The notes under the pieces were generated by a model that saw nothing but the letters and a program-made list of their open reading frames with translations, did not search any database and had not been told where the DNA came from. From the NCBI GenBank assembly GCA_002682825.1, contig NOKP01000014.1, forward strand, positions 941,559 to 1,005,558: a stretch of DNA of 64,000 nucleotides, given 5' to 3'. The DNA comes from Neonectria sp. B-13 (taxonomy: Eukaryota; Ascomycota; Sordariomycetes; Hypocreales; Nectriaceae). A program made the position numbers and the translations under genes. Position 1 is the first letter of the stretch. Each line of letters begins with the position of its first letter. This document shows positions 11,171 through 20,937 of this stretch, piece by piece.

Positions 11171-13714
11171 CTAGTTTTTCGGACCCATCGGGTAAATGGC
11201 ATAGCCATCGAGACTTCTTAAGATGGACGGGTAAGCGGCGACCATAGCACGATCGATGTCCTTCCACTTCTCCTCCAGATCAGCCCACGGGATCAAGAAC
11301 GGGCTTTTCCGCTTCCCCGGCTCACGCTCTCCAAAACCCCATTGATTTTGTAGTCGCTCGGAGTTCCACCTGTCATGTTCGATCTCAGCCAGAAGGTCGA
11401 TCTGCTCGCGGGTGAATTCCCAGATCGGCTTGCGGGTCCCTTGCTTCTCTGATAGGTAGTACGAAACATGACGCAGTTTCTGCGATATAGACATGGCGTG
11501 CGCCCTGGATGACTCTTTCAACTCTTCACTCAACTTTTTCCAAGGCTTGAGGTCGCCCAATTCGTCGGGAGTTGCTATCGCCCTCGCTGCGAGATAGGTC
11601 TCGTGGAGCTTTATCGCAACCCTCTCAAGAACCCGGTCGGGAAGCGGAATGCCGCTCATGTGATGAGTGAAATCGGCATAGTCAACATGAATATCCAGTT
11701 GGGCTGGAGGTGGCAGGGCAGCTCGCTCGAAGCTGCGTCGGCCGTCGACCCTGCTCATAGCAATGATGGTTTTCAGAGACCTGATGCCTTGTCTGTAAGT
11801 GGGCACTAGGAGTAGGCCATTTAGAATGCTCTCATCAATGCTGATTTTCTCCTTGGACTTGAGATTTGGCTCTCTTTCCTCGAGTAGTGAACGAAGGATT
11901 ACGGCACGCCGGACAGGGTACAACCTATCGATGCCTTCACCATAATCCATTCTGTTCGGTCCGAGGACATTGACAAAGCCATGCAAGCAACCGAGAAAAT
12001 CTTGCAACCGAGTGGCCCTCGCCGTATCCAATACTGCTTTACGTTGTAGTTCATTGTAGCTTCTGAACCTAGTGGTCCCGAAGAAGAAAATTGCAGGGCC
12101 AATAGGCCTACTAAGACCATGATCCGAGAACTTGCCCCCAAGCATTGCGGGAAGAAGGTGAGGCAACCAACCCAGGTCAGACCCAGAGAAACTGCCGTCG
12201 AAGCCGCTAAAGTAAACCAGAGGAATTTTTCCTTCAAGGGTGCAGTCCCGCACCGAATGGAAAGCCGCGAGGAGGTCGTTTGGGGAGGTAAATTGCGAGA
12301 GGTCAAAACGCAGTTGCTGGACGTTTTGACCTTTCGCCGCGCTTTGGGCTACTTGCAGTGCAGCGAATGCCTTTCCAGAACCTCGTGGACCGCACAAAGC
12401 AATGCTCAGCGGCTTGGTCTTCGGCGAAGAGAAGTATAGTTTGAGGAAGTTGAAGAGGGTTCGAAACAGTTCGATTTCCTGACGGTCGAATAACACCAGA
12501 CTGCCAAAGCATGTTAATGGGATCCGGGTTCCGGGAGATGTAATTCCGTCTTGGACAATTCGACGTGCAACCTCGGCAGGGTCCCCGACTAGATGGTCGA
12601 TGAGAGACCAGCTATGCTCGCTGCCACTGGCAATCGAGTCTGAGGGAATTGACAATCCCAGCAACTTGTCGTCATCCTCGCCTTTGCCAAGATCATGCAT
12701 AAGCACAGAGGTCTGATAAATGGAAGGAGCAGATCCTCTCAAGTCGTCCTTGATTGTCAAGCCGTAGCGTGATAGTCGTCTCGTGGCCCAAAGACCACTT
12801 TCAATTCCGCGTTCGATACTGAGATCGTTTGAGTGAATAAACCCTTGCGTGAAGCCCGCCACAAACGTCTCAGCCTCGCCGGGGATCGATCCAAGGTGTT
12901 TCCGATAGAACTCGCCTTCGACGCATTGCGGGTCAAACACCAGATAGGGCTTCGCTGCCTGCAGGCCGCGGTGATAAATGACACCATCGCAGCCAAATCG
13001 TACAATCAGATGAGCGCACGTAACCAGCGTGACGAGCTTTCCAGAGGAGCCAAGCTTCTCGACGAAATCCTCACAAGTTTTCTCCCAAGAGAGCCCGTAG
13101 GATAGCTCGATGCCCTCGGCACGGAAGTCGTCAGCGCTAAGAATGACAATGACCTGCTCAGGGTCTTGCTTGTTCGCTTCGACATATGGCCCGCGGCGCA
13201 AGGCATCCCAGAGATTCCCAGAGCATAGAGGTCGAGACATGTGGTAGATTAGGAAGCGCGGCCGGGAGTTTCCAAACAATGTGACCGCGGCTTTGCAGTC
13301 GGAGTTTGTGAAAGTCGATTCAGCTCCTGCATCTTGCATAACCCATACAGAGACAGTATCATGGTTAATGTCGGGAAGAGGCGGCGCCGGAGCTAGCCAT
13401 CTAGCACTAAGACCGATCTGTTTGGTGCTCTTGAATCTGAAAGCATGACCATGCTGGCTATTTATGTCGTGGATATCTAGCTCAACAATTGCCTGGTCAC
13501 CGCTTTCTGCTGAATTAGTTAAGACTGGCTTGTGGATTTGTACTGCCTGATCATCTTCGTCTGATAGCAGCTCAGCAATGAGGCCAGCGCCGCCGCGCAA
13601 GCGATGTGAGCTGAAGCTTTGGGGGCCTCCGCCAGTATCTATCGCGCTTGCTGCTCTCGGAAGCAAGAACATTTGAGACGGAGCGTCTCCGGAAATAACG
13701 ACGTGTCTCGCCAT
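11171..13714 (-). CDS. RyR-domain protein with PfkB-like N-terminus and degenerate P-loop domain
   Basis: This is one uninterrupted exon of 847 residues. Residues 1-320 resemble a sugar/nucleoside-kinase (PfkB/ribokinase-like) fold: an initial VVISGD strand, a Gly-rich RGGAGLIAELL helix, then VIVILSADDFRAEGIELS, GLSWEKTCEDF and HLIVRFGCDGVIYH. Residues 430-660 are a P-loop NTPase-like region with GPRGSGKA at 442-449, but the usual Ser/Thr after GK is Ala. The expected Walker B strand reads PLVYFSGFDGS (499-509), without the Asp-Glu pair. Residues 690-840 hold an RyR-type module: KLHETYLAAR, KPWKKLSEELKESSRAHA and EIEHDRWNSERLQNQWGFG, followed by PFLIPWADLEEKWKDIDR. RyR domains (Pfam Ryanodine receptor repeat) also occur in prokaryotic multidomain proteins and are thought to bind small ligands. 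A role in nucleotide sensing or conflict is inference. The gene is followed on the same strand by the SnoaL-like gene and preceded by a CorA-like gene. Confidence 0.82.
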   Translation of the reverse strand: MARHVVISGDAPSQMFLLPRAASAIDTGGGPQSFSSHRLRGGAGLIAELLSDEDDQAVQIHKPVLTNSAESGDQAIVELDIHDINSQHGHAFRFKSTKQIGLSARWLAPAPPLPDINHDTVSVWVMQDAGAESTFTNSDCKAAVTLFGNSRPRFLIYHMSRPLCSGNLWDALRRGPYVEANKQDPEQVIVILSADDFRAEGIELSYGLSWEKTCEDFVEKLGSSGKLVTLVTCAHLIVRFGCDGVIYHRGLQAAKPYLVFDPQCVEGEFYRKHLGSIPGEAETFVAGFTQGFIHSNDLSIERGIESGLWATRRLSRYGLTIKDDLRGSAPSIYQTSVLMHDLGKGEDDDKLLGLSIPSDSIASGSEHSWSLIDHLVGDPAEVARRIVQDGITSPGTRIPLTCFGSLVLFDRQEIELFRTLFNFLKLYFSSPKTKPLSIALCGPRGSGKAFAALQVAQSAAKGQNVQQLRFDLSQFTSPNDLLAAFHSVRDCTLEGKIPLVYFSGFDGSFSGSDLGWLPHLLPAMLGGKFSDHGLSRPIGPAIFFFGTTRFRSYNELQRKAVLDTARATRLQDFLGCLHGFVNVLGPNRMDYGEGIDRLYPVRRAVILRSLLEEREPNLKSKEKISIDESILNGLLLVPTYRQGIRSLKTIIAMSRVDGRRSFERAALPPPAQLDIHVDYADFTHHMSGIPLPDRVLERVAIKLHETYLAARAIATPDELGDLKPWKKLSEELKESSRAHAMSISQKLRHVSYYLSEKQGTRKPIWEFTREQIDLLAEIEHDRWNSERLQNQWGFGEREPGKRKSPFLIPWADLEEKWKDIDRAMVAAYPSILRSLDGYAIYPMGPKN

Positions 13715-13976
13715 TTTGGCCGACGATTGTACATGTTACGTAGTGAGTTGTAGAAGTAATACTGTTGGGTGATTCTGGGCGCCTAAAGGCGAGATTGCGG
13801 GCGGGCTGCAGCCTTGTCGTATTAATTTCCCACGTGCATATTGCATACATGTATATGCTCGTAGGCCGTAGGCCGTAGAAAGAGTAGGAGGTAAGAGCAT
13901 GCCACTACTATTATACCACCCTTCGAGTCATTATCCGCAGATTCCACCCTTTCTCATCACTTCCCAGCTATTCGTT

Positions 13977-15331
13977 TCATGCCATCTTATCTGGCCCTTT
14001 ATCTTGGTACATCCTCTCTGATCGTTTGAACCACCATACCCACAAGAGCAAAACAGATATAGTCAAAGGGCCAGCAATTGCGAAATACACCCAGAGCCAT
14101 TTCGCTGAGACGAGCTCTCCTTCTTTTCGGCCTGCTTCCCAATCGAACATGGACATGCTAAAAAGGGACTGCCAAGATTCCATTAGCTGACTGGCGCAGA
14201 GTCCGTATCTTGACTTTCTAGCTTACCGCAACAAAAGTACCAGGTAGGAAGATGAGAGTGACCATAGCAATCGTTTTCATGGACCTGCTATCTCGACGGG
14301 TCTCCTCTGCTGAGATTTGGGAATTTTTCGCAATCTAAACACTCTGTCAACCAAATGCCCAGAGTTTCGACTCCAGGTAACTGCGTCAAAGGGAACGCAC
14401 CGTTATACTAATTAGATTGTCGATCTTCTCCGGATTAGTGCCATATCATGGGCGTGTTTGAGATTGAAACTGCTTACTGTTGTTTGTTGAGCGTCTATCC
14501 TTGGCACTGTTGCGTCCAGGTCGTGTAACAAAGTTTTCAGAATATCATTCTGGGCCTGGACCATCTCTCGAAGGGATGCAGAGTATTTCACCACATTGGT
14601 CTCACTGCTGTTCCGTTTTTCGACTTTGTCAAAGCATCGGACCAGATTATCTGCTAGTTCTCGGGCAAAGGTCCATCTGCGATGAAGCATAAGATGATTT
14701 CTCCGCATGTCGAACACGTTGTTCCTAATGTCCTTGGCATCGTTGATGGTTGAAGATAAAAGCACAGCATCCTGCTTCATTATTCTGGCCTTGATGGAGT
14801 TTAGTTTCGTTGTGATTTGCTCCACCTGCCAGCGCAGGAGAACAGAAGGCAAGAACATGAAGTCTAGATATCGAAGCTCTGGGTAGTCGTGAGGAAAGTT
14901 CTCACTGGTTAGTAACGATTCTACAACTTCTTTGGGCAAATCTGGGCCTGTCAAGACGAGGGAGACCCAGTCAGAATCTCTCTGGTATCCATCAGTGTAC
15001 TTGTCAGCCACTGAGACGCAAAAGTAGGGGTAGTCGTCATCGGTTGGTGTTTGTGCTATGAAGCCTGGAACGAGAGTTAACCCATGTGTCCGGAAGGCGA
15101 CAGTCCAATTGAGCCTTGATGCTTACTGATGCTCTCCATTGATTCTAGCACAGCCGACCCAGCTGTGCTGTTCTTGAGAAAGAACTTGAAACGTTCGCCA
15201 GTCCAGCCATACTCTGTGGCGGTTTCGACAAGGCAGTTTAGCTCGCCGAGTTGGCTAATTTGAGGGCAACGAACCAGCCTCGCTGAAGTTAGTTCGTCAA
15301 ATTCATTAGAGTAGCTTTCATGGCCAAACAT
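13977..15331 (-). CDS. CorA-like two-TM membrane protein (fungal Mg2+ transporter-like)
   Basis: Exons on the minus strand are 15331-15127, 15064-14478, 14334-14227 and 14168-13977, giving 363 residues. All junctions are in phase. The long helical middle (coiled-coil-like, with ITTKLNSIKARIMKQ and later MVQAQNDILKTLLHDLD) leads to the hallmark block DSRSMKTIAMVTLIFLPGTF. Next come VASLFSMSMFDWE, a short loop and a second membrane helix (WVYFAIAGPLTISVLLLWVW). This is the fungal CorA-like domain, common in Pezizomycotina. The canonical Gly-Met-Asn filter of true CorA is absent (SMSMF stands at its place), so ion transport is not proven and a signalling or anchoring role is equally possible. 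It lies 262 bases upstream of the RyR-domain gene on the same strand. The first exon start is the least certain part. Confidence 0.82.
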
Positions 15332-16141
15332 ACAGCAATCTGAAGCGATTTTTGTCTAGAAGTTTGCGTTTGTCTCTCTTGAGGCTTATGAGAAACAGTG
15401 CCATCAAGGCTCATGTGGGATGACAGACCTGAGGAGGGGCTTTAATAAAATATTGTGCGCGATCTTCATCTTGTGTTTCCCATTGAATCGGTGTGGGGAT
15501 TTTCCATCCATTTCTCTATTTTGACTGTGAGAAATGCGAAAGATCTTGTAAAGTGCTACTGAAAATTCATAGTTACCTTGATAATCATGGCGCTGGTTTC
15601 GAAGCTGCTAAACTCGACTGCATCTTGGGGACTCCTCTTCTCGGACGGAAAGAGGGGAGAAGGAGGCGGCTTTGCCATTGGGAGCCAGGTGACATTTGGG
15701 AAGAGATTAAAAAAACCCGTTGAGATTAGAGTCCTTTGTGCTGGATCAGAAACAATTGCGGCATGGCCAGGAGCTGGGGGCTTTGACTGAGGTATTGTTG
15801 CGCAGCCTGCTTGCGCGAACAGATGGCGGGAACAGGAGGCAGTTGCCAATATCGGTTATGCAATTAAACCCTGCCGCTTCGTTGGGATTGTGATGATTGT
15901 AGGATGCGCCTGACAGGGCTGTAATTGGCCCTAGTAACAGCACCGGTTCGCGACAGGGAGTGGAAAATGGTCAGATTTAACCAGAGGCATTTGATAAGTC
16001 GAAGTACGAATAGCTGGGTGCCTGCCTTCTTCGTCATGGGCCGGGCCGGACCGCCTGTTTTGGCCCCCACACCTACGGACCGACTGAAGGTCCGTTATTA
16101 TACAAATACCGTCTTAGACACCTAATTATGTCGTCAACTCC
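15332..16141. other. Intergenic, promoter of the CorA-like gene
   Basis: A TATTTTATTAAA stretch near 15440-15455 (minus-strand sense) could be a core promoter for the CorA-like gene. No coding region is supported. Confidence 0.5.
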
Positions 16142-16447
16142 TCACCTCACGGTATCTAAATTGGACCACAAGACCCTTTGCGCGGTCTCTTCTGAAACCA
16201 ACCGTTCGAGAGCATAAAGTAACGGTCTAGGGTAACAATCCTCATTGCGGTGCAAGCTATAGTGCGGGGTGTCTAGGTTTACGCCCTCAGGAAAGAAGTC
16301 GTTGTCAACGATAATACCGCCAAACCCTGCTCTGCGAGGGGGGGTGCGCGGATTGTGTAGAAGATAGAAGAGAGTGGACGTCGTGATTCTGGCCACAACA
16401 TCAGGCCACACGCCGAAAATCAACTCTTTAACCGGCAATTGGTGCAT
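16142..16447 (-). pseudogene. Cytochrome P450 relic (I-helix joined to C-terminal part)
   Basis: A short open frame of 101 residues starts with an I-helix-like block (LIFGVWPDVVARITT followed by STLFYLLHNP). It then jumps directly to the pre-heme region: GGIIVDNDFFPEGVNLDTPH, YSLHRNEDCYPRP. The region between, with the ExxR helix and about 60 residues, is missing. The frame ends before any heme-binding Cys loop. The conserved P450 order with an internal deletion and both ends lost indicates a decayed gene. A GKNMSFA motif near 16660 (minus) recalls the post-heme segment but lies on the wrong side, so I leave it out. Confidence 0.68.
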
Positions 16448-16849
16448 GTTGAGTAGAAATAATAACTGAATATGTCAACCTGTCGTACAATGTATCCTCA
16501 CCTCTTCACGTACCAGTTGAATCCCTGCCAACCCGTTTGGCAAGGTGATCATTTGTCTGTACTCTAGCTTGCGCTGCACAATACATGTCTTGCTGAGGAT
16601 TAAATAGGCTATGACGCCAATCACTTATGCAGTACCCAATTGCGAACGACATGTTCTTACCCGCGGGCATACTCCTTTGCTGACGATTTCTATGAAGTCT
16701 TCCTCGTGTGGCATTACCTAACCTGCCAGGTCCTTTACAGAAGCCTCTCTTGCTTGTCATCTTACGTTTATGTATCACTGGTGAATAGCCAGTGACTCGG
16801 TTGTCTAATCCCCGCCAACTCGGTCTATAAAATATTTCTCAGTCCACAC
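16448..16849. other. Intergenic between P450 relic and kinase
   Basis: No supported gene. A minus-strand open frame at 16506-16778 has no recognisable domain. The segment may contain further scrambled pieces of the P450 relic. Confidence 0.45.
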
Positions 16850-18422
16850 CTATGATCTCTTGCTAGCTGCCATCAACAAGTCTCGTCGCTCCGCCGTGCC
16901 AGGCTCTTCTGAGAAGAATGGATGGTTAAGGAGCTGGGCTAACTGGCTGCGTCTCCCTGGATCTGTTGTAATCATCTTCTGAGCGAGATCAAAAAATGCC
17001 TCACTGGTTTGGCTGCATTGCAACCTAAAAGTATCCCAGGCCTGGTGCTTATCGAACGACGGCACGTCTGGCTTCCTCCTGCGGAACTCGTCCAAGTCCC
17101 AAAACTCGAGCCAATCCCTCGGCGGCGGCCCGCCTACAAGCAAAGCGTGGTAGAGCTGGTACTCAGAATTGCCCCATGATGTCAGGGGAGAAAACCCCAT
17201 GATTGAACACGCCTAATCTCATCCATTCAGTACATAGGTGTCGCAGAATTAGACGAGCATAGCTTACCGTACACCCGACGGCCCAGATATCCGCTTCCAT
17301 GCTCCAAATCGACCCAACCTTCCCGTTGGAGAAATAGTACATAAAGACCTCGGGCGGCCGAACATCCGGGGGGGTAGCCCCTGGTAGTTCCATGATCTTC
17401 TCGCTGGCGTAGTAGGCTATTGTAGACACAGACTGTTAGTAGAGTGAGCGGTGGTTACTGCGTTAGTTGGAGAGTGTCCACCTCGGGTGATGAGGGGTAG
17501 AGCAGTCGTCTCTCCTGATAGATGAAATAGCTTGCCTCTGCCAAAGTCCAAGATCTTGAAACAGATTTCTTCGATTGGGGGGAACGACTTGTTAGCCTCA
17601 AGGAAAGCTCCGATGGAGATAGTCTCAGTGAGGTAAGTTGGTATCGTATGTCTCGGAAACGATGGATCGCGCGGTACTACTGGGGTGAGAGGGGGGTCTG
17701 CAAAGTAATCTGCTATATCCCCTTCATCAAACTGTTGTAGTTTTGCTACTGCAATTCCAAAGTTACCCTTATGGGGATCTATGTTATATTGTTAGCCCTT
17801 CAACTTTTTAAGGAACCAGAAGTGTTGAGTATTACCTCCATGTACCAGTCCTTCCTTGTGCAGAAGAGCGAATCCGCTTAGTATTTGCTGAATCACTTTC
17901 CGAGGTGGAGAACGCTGTCGTCTACCGCTCTCAGAAAGAGGCACAACAACTTCAGTGACGAGAAACTCGTGAAACCCATTGGGGCCTCGTATTGTAAATA
18001 TATCATATACTTCAATGATGTTGTTATAGCCAGGCGTCTCTCTTCCATTCTTTTGAATGTGGTTGAGAATTTTCACTTCATTGCTCTGACAAGGTTGCTC
18101 AGTTCCAACACAGGCTTTCACAGCGACATATCTTCTATATAAGTAATTATACATTATTAGCCAGTGTAAAAATTACTGAGACGCCAACTTACTCCTCCTC
18201 AAGGTCACGAGCTAGCCAGACTGTTGAGAAAGCTCCCATCCCAAGCTTCTGTGCAATACGGTACCTCGGCTTTTTGGCCTCGTCGCTTGTACAAGAGCCT
18301 GGCTTTGGGAGCACATCGCCAAGAATGATGGGATGAAGTCCAGAAGGCTTGTACATGGTAAGGTCTTCGGATCCTATCCCATCCCCGTTGTAGAAGAACA
18401 GCTCTTGCTCGGTAGACGGCAT
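16850..18422 (-). CDS. SRPK-type protein kinase
   Basis: Exons are 18422-18193, 18134-17836, 17778-17482, 17416-17268 and 17212-16850, giving 445 residues with five in-phase exons. The Gly loop LGMGAFSTVWLARD is followed by the VAVKA lysine strand. The catalytic loop is HGDPHKGN, keeping the catalytic Asp and metal-binding Asn but with His where Lys is usual. An insert of about 70 residues separates it from the KILDFGRG metal-binding motif. EADIWAVGC and a C-lobe ending in LAQLLNHPFF complete the fold. The pattern matches the expanded fungal SRPK-like kinases, Ser/Thr kinases related to SR-protein kinases. Activity is likely because Lys, Asp, Asn and DFG are present. The substrate is unknown. 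The promoter region touches the GH3 relic on the other strand. Confidence 0.87.
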
Positions 18423-18566
18423 AGTGAAAGCAAGACGTGTAATGGATGACTTAATGTGGGAGTGAAGAGAAGAGAGGACCTGAGAAGAAGATGGAGCAGC
18501 AATGGAGGATCACGGCCCTTGGCCCTGTTCTTAGGCACAAGAGCGGTGTCGACCGGCAGAGAGTAA

Positions 18567-19255
18567 GCCCCCAATCGCAGTGACCCGGAATTTCGACTCA
18601 CTGGTCTTGGCTTTAATGAGGAAATCGTAACAAGCTTCCTCCGCAACGAGTTCAGATTTAAAGGAGTTTTTCTTAGCGAATGGAGCCTGATTACTGACCA
18701 GAACTCTGGGCAACTTACGCTAGCCAAGGCATGGTGTGCCGAGCACCTGTCGCAGGAGAGACTGGCTCTGGTAACCGAAGCTGGTTACGATCAATTTGGT
18801 GGCAAAAGTGTTACTGACATGCTTGTTAGGCTTGTTAAAAATGGCACTGTGCTAGAGGAACGCATTGACATATTGGTTCGTGGGCTCTTGTACGACTTTA
18901 GGCTATGGCTTTCGAAATCCTTTCGTTGATCTGGACGCAATCGAGTGTATTGTTGCAGACCCTTCTGTACGCGAAGGAAAGCAATCACAGCAACGCTCAT
19001 ACACGCTGCTCACTAATAAGGCAGAGACCCTACCTCTCACTTCTGCCAGCCAGGACTAGACTCTACATCGAGGGATTCAACAGGACTTACCTGGAAGCGC
19101 TCCGTTTCTCCGCGATCCATACTCCCGAGGCCGCCGACTACGCTCTCCTTTGCGTCGAGTCACCATCACGCCTTCGCCCTGGTTCCTTTGAGGAGAGTTT
19201 CCCCATTGACTCGCTGGAGTTCCCTGCCACGGAGAAGTTCCGTCGGGAAGCGTAG
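18567..19255 (+). pseudogene. GH3 beta-glycosidase remnant
   Basis: Three plus-strand segments in different frames read in order as the middle of a glycoside hydrolase family 3 protein. Segment 1 (about 18567-18929) shows GLGFNEEIVTSFLRNEFRFK, then GVFLSEWS, LAKAWCAEHLSQERLALVTE and AGYDQFGG. Segment 2 (about 18900-19059) has GFRNPFVDLDAI and QQRSYTLLTNKAETLPL. Segment 3 (about 19050-19255) has RLYIEGF, TPEAADYALLCVESP and DSLEFPATEKFRREA. The N-terminal half of the barrel and the C-terminal domains are missing, stops separate the pieces and the active gene cannot be rebuilt. In GH3 enzymes the SDW block holds the nucleophile Asp; here it reads SEW. The relic abuts the kinase gene's 5' end. 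Confidence 0.72.
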
Positions 19256-19953
19256 GGAGTACCCCAAATAGACGAGGATGTCGAACTGGTGTAGAATGAT
19301 ATTGCTCCTAATTGCTACCATAGACAAGAAAAACCAGTTGCATCTGAGGTGAGTAGTGCAGTACCTTGTCGTCCAGCTCAAAGGGTGTTGTATCTCCGAC
19401 GAGAACAGGGAAGAGTTAAACGAACAGAAGAATAAAAGAGGATGAAAAGTAAATACATTCTCGTTCATGCAATGAACAAGCCAGCGAAATACACTGGGGG
19501 ACCAACCCCCCGACACCCTCCAGCCAGAAACCGGACAACAACCTGAATAAGGCGCCCTTTGCTTGATTCTCCTGCGTGTGCCTCTGATGTGCTACCTGCC
19601 AAGAAAAGAAGAACTTCTGCATGTTAGAATCTCACTTAAGATGTCAGGACCGTTTTGCCTGCCGATCTGCCTTTCTTGGACGTCCGTGTCTTTTCGCGTC
19701 CAAGTTCCTTGTAGGAAGCCACATTTCCGGGTCTTGCTTACACCGTGACATTTTGAAGATCCTTCAGGATTTCAGGGATCCATCATACCACCCCATAATT
19801 ATCACTACCAAGATAAGCAAGGCGCAGCTTTCACTTAAGCCTCCATCTTTCTCCGCATGGACATTCCGTTTACCCAGACCCCTCCTAGCATTTTAAATAC
19901 TCTCTCTCCCACATTAAGCGCCTGGTCTATCATACGTGATATATCTTCCTACG
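19256..19953. other. Intergenic, promoter of the SDR gene
   Basis: No supported gene. The last 100 bases contain TATTTTAAATACTCTCTC-like sequence (near 19890-19905), which may be the core promoter of the SDR gene. Confidence 0.5.
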
Positions 19954-20937
19954 ATGGCTCTCACTTGGTTAATTACTGGCTGCTCCAGTGGTTTTGGTGA
20001 GCTATTTGTTCGTCAACTCCGCGCAGCAGGAGACAATGTCATCGCGACTGGCCGGAATGCGGACAGCAGGCTGGCCCATCTCAAAGACCTAGGGGCAACT
20101 CTATTGGACTTGGATGTTACTGCTCCTGTTGAAGTCATCCAAGCCAAAATTGATGAGGCGTGGGAAGTGTACCCTGGGGGCATCGATGTTGTTGTCAATA
20201 ATGCCGGTTATGTTCTCAGCGGAGCCATCGAGGAACTGACGTACGTCCGCGTCTTTCAATTTTGGACAGTTCCTGGCCCAACTGACAGAAATCCATGCGC
20301 AGGCAGCAAGACTTCGAAAGCTCCATGAAGACAAACTTTCATGGGCCCCTTAACATCACCCGCGCCGTTCTACCCAAGCTCCGTGCCAAGGGTAAAGGCA
20401 CACTCCTCTACGTCAGCTCCCAGGCTGCCTGGCATGGAGACCCTAGCGCAGCCGCCTACTGCTCCAGCAAGTTTGCACTTGAAGGTATGGATATCTCTAC
20501 CCGAAATTCAGATGCCGTCAAGCTCACTCGAATCCATCACACAAGGGGCACTCGAGTGCCTAGCCAAGGAGCTTGCCATGTTTGCTCCAGGTCTGCGGGT
20601 TCTGATCGTGGAACCGGGCTACTTTCGCACCAGGGCTTTTAATAACATCTTCCATGTTGAGCCTCGCGTTCCAGACTATGCCCAGTTCAACGCCAGCGTG
20701 CGGCAGGTCGAGGCTGCTACTATTGGTAACGAGCCGGGTGATTCGGAGAAGGGCGTTTCGCGCATGATCGACCTCGTTAAGGGGACAGGTGCCGCGGCAG
20801 GCCGGACTGTGCCGCTGCGCGTGCCGCTGGGGTCAGACGGATGGAGTAGGATCAAAGCTAAGTGCGAGGAGACGCTCATGATCTGTAATGAATGGGAGGA
20901 GCTGGCGAAGAGCACCGATTTTAAGTCTGTCGAGTAG
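19954..20937 (+). CDS. Short-chain dehydrogenase/reductase (classical SDR)
   Basis: Exons are 19954-20240, 20303-20484 and 20546-20937, giving 286 residues. The start MALTWLITG was preferred over an in-frame ATG six codons upstream because it places the Rossmann strand at the usual distance. The cofactor motif is TGCSSGFG (8-15), followed by the NNAG strand (NNAGYVLSG, near 82-90). The catalytic Ser lies in YVSSQAAWHG and the YCSSK motif gives Tyr148 and Lys152. An Arg in ATGRN after strand 2 suggests NADP(H) preference. The enzyme would oxidise or reduce a hydroxyl/carbonyl on an unknown small substrate in the cytosol. No partner biosynthetic genes are adjacent. Confidence 0.88.

Noticed and set aside
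13977..14183. A separate 68-residue gene starting MESWQSLFSM
   Set aside because: It is the last exon of the CorA-like gene; the apparent start lies inside the preceding intron.
16506..16778. Heme-region piece of the P450 relic (GKNMSFA)
   Set aside because: It lies on the wrong side of the I-helix fragment and the match is only seven residues.
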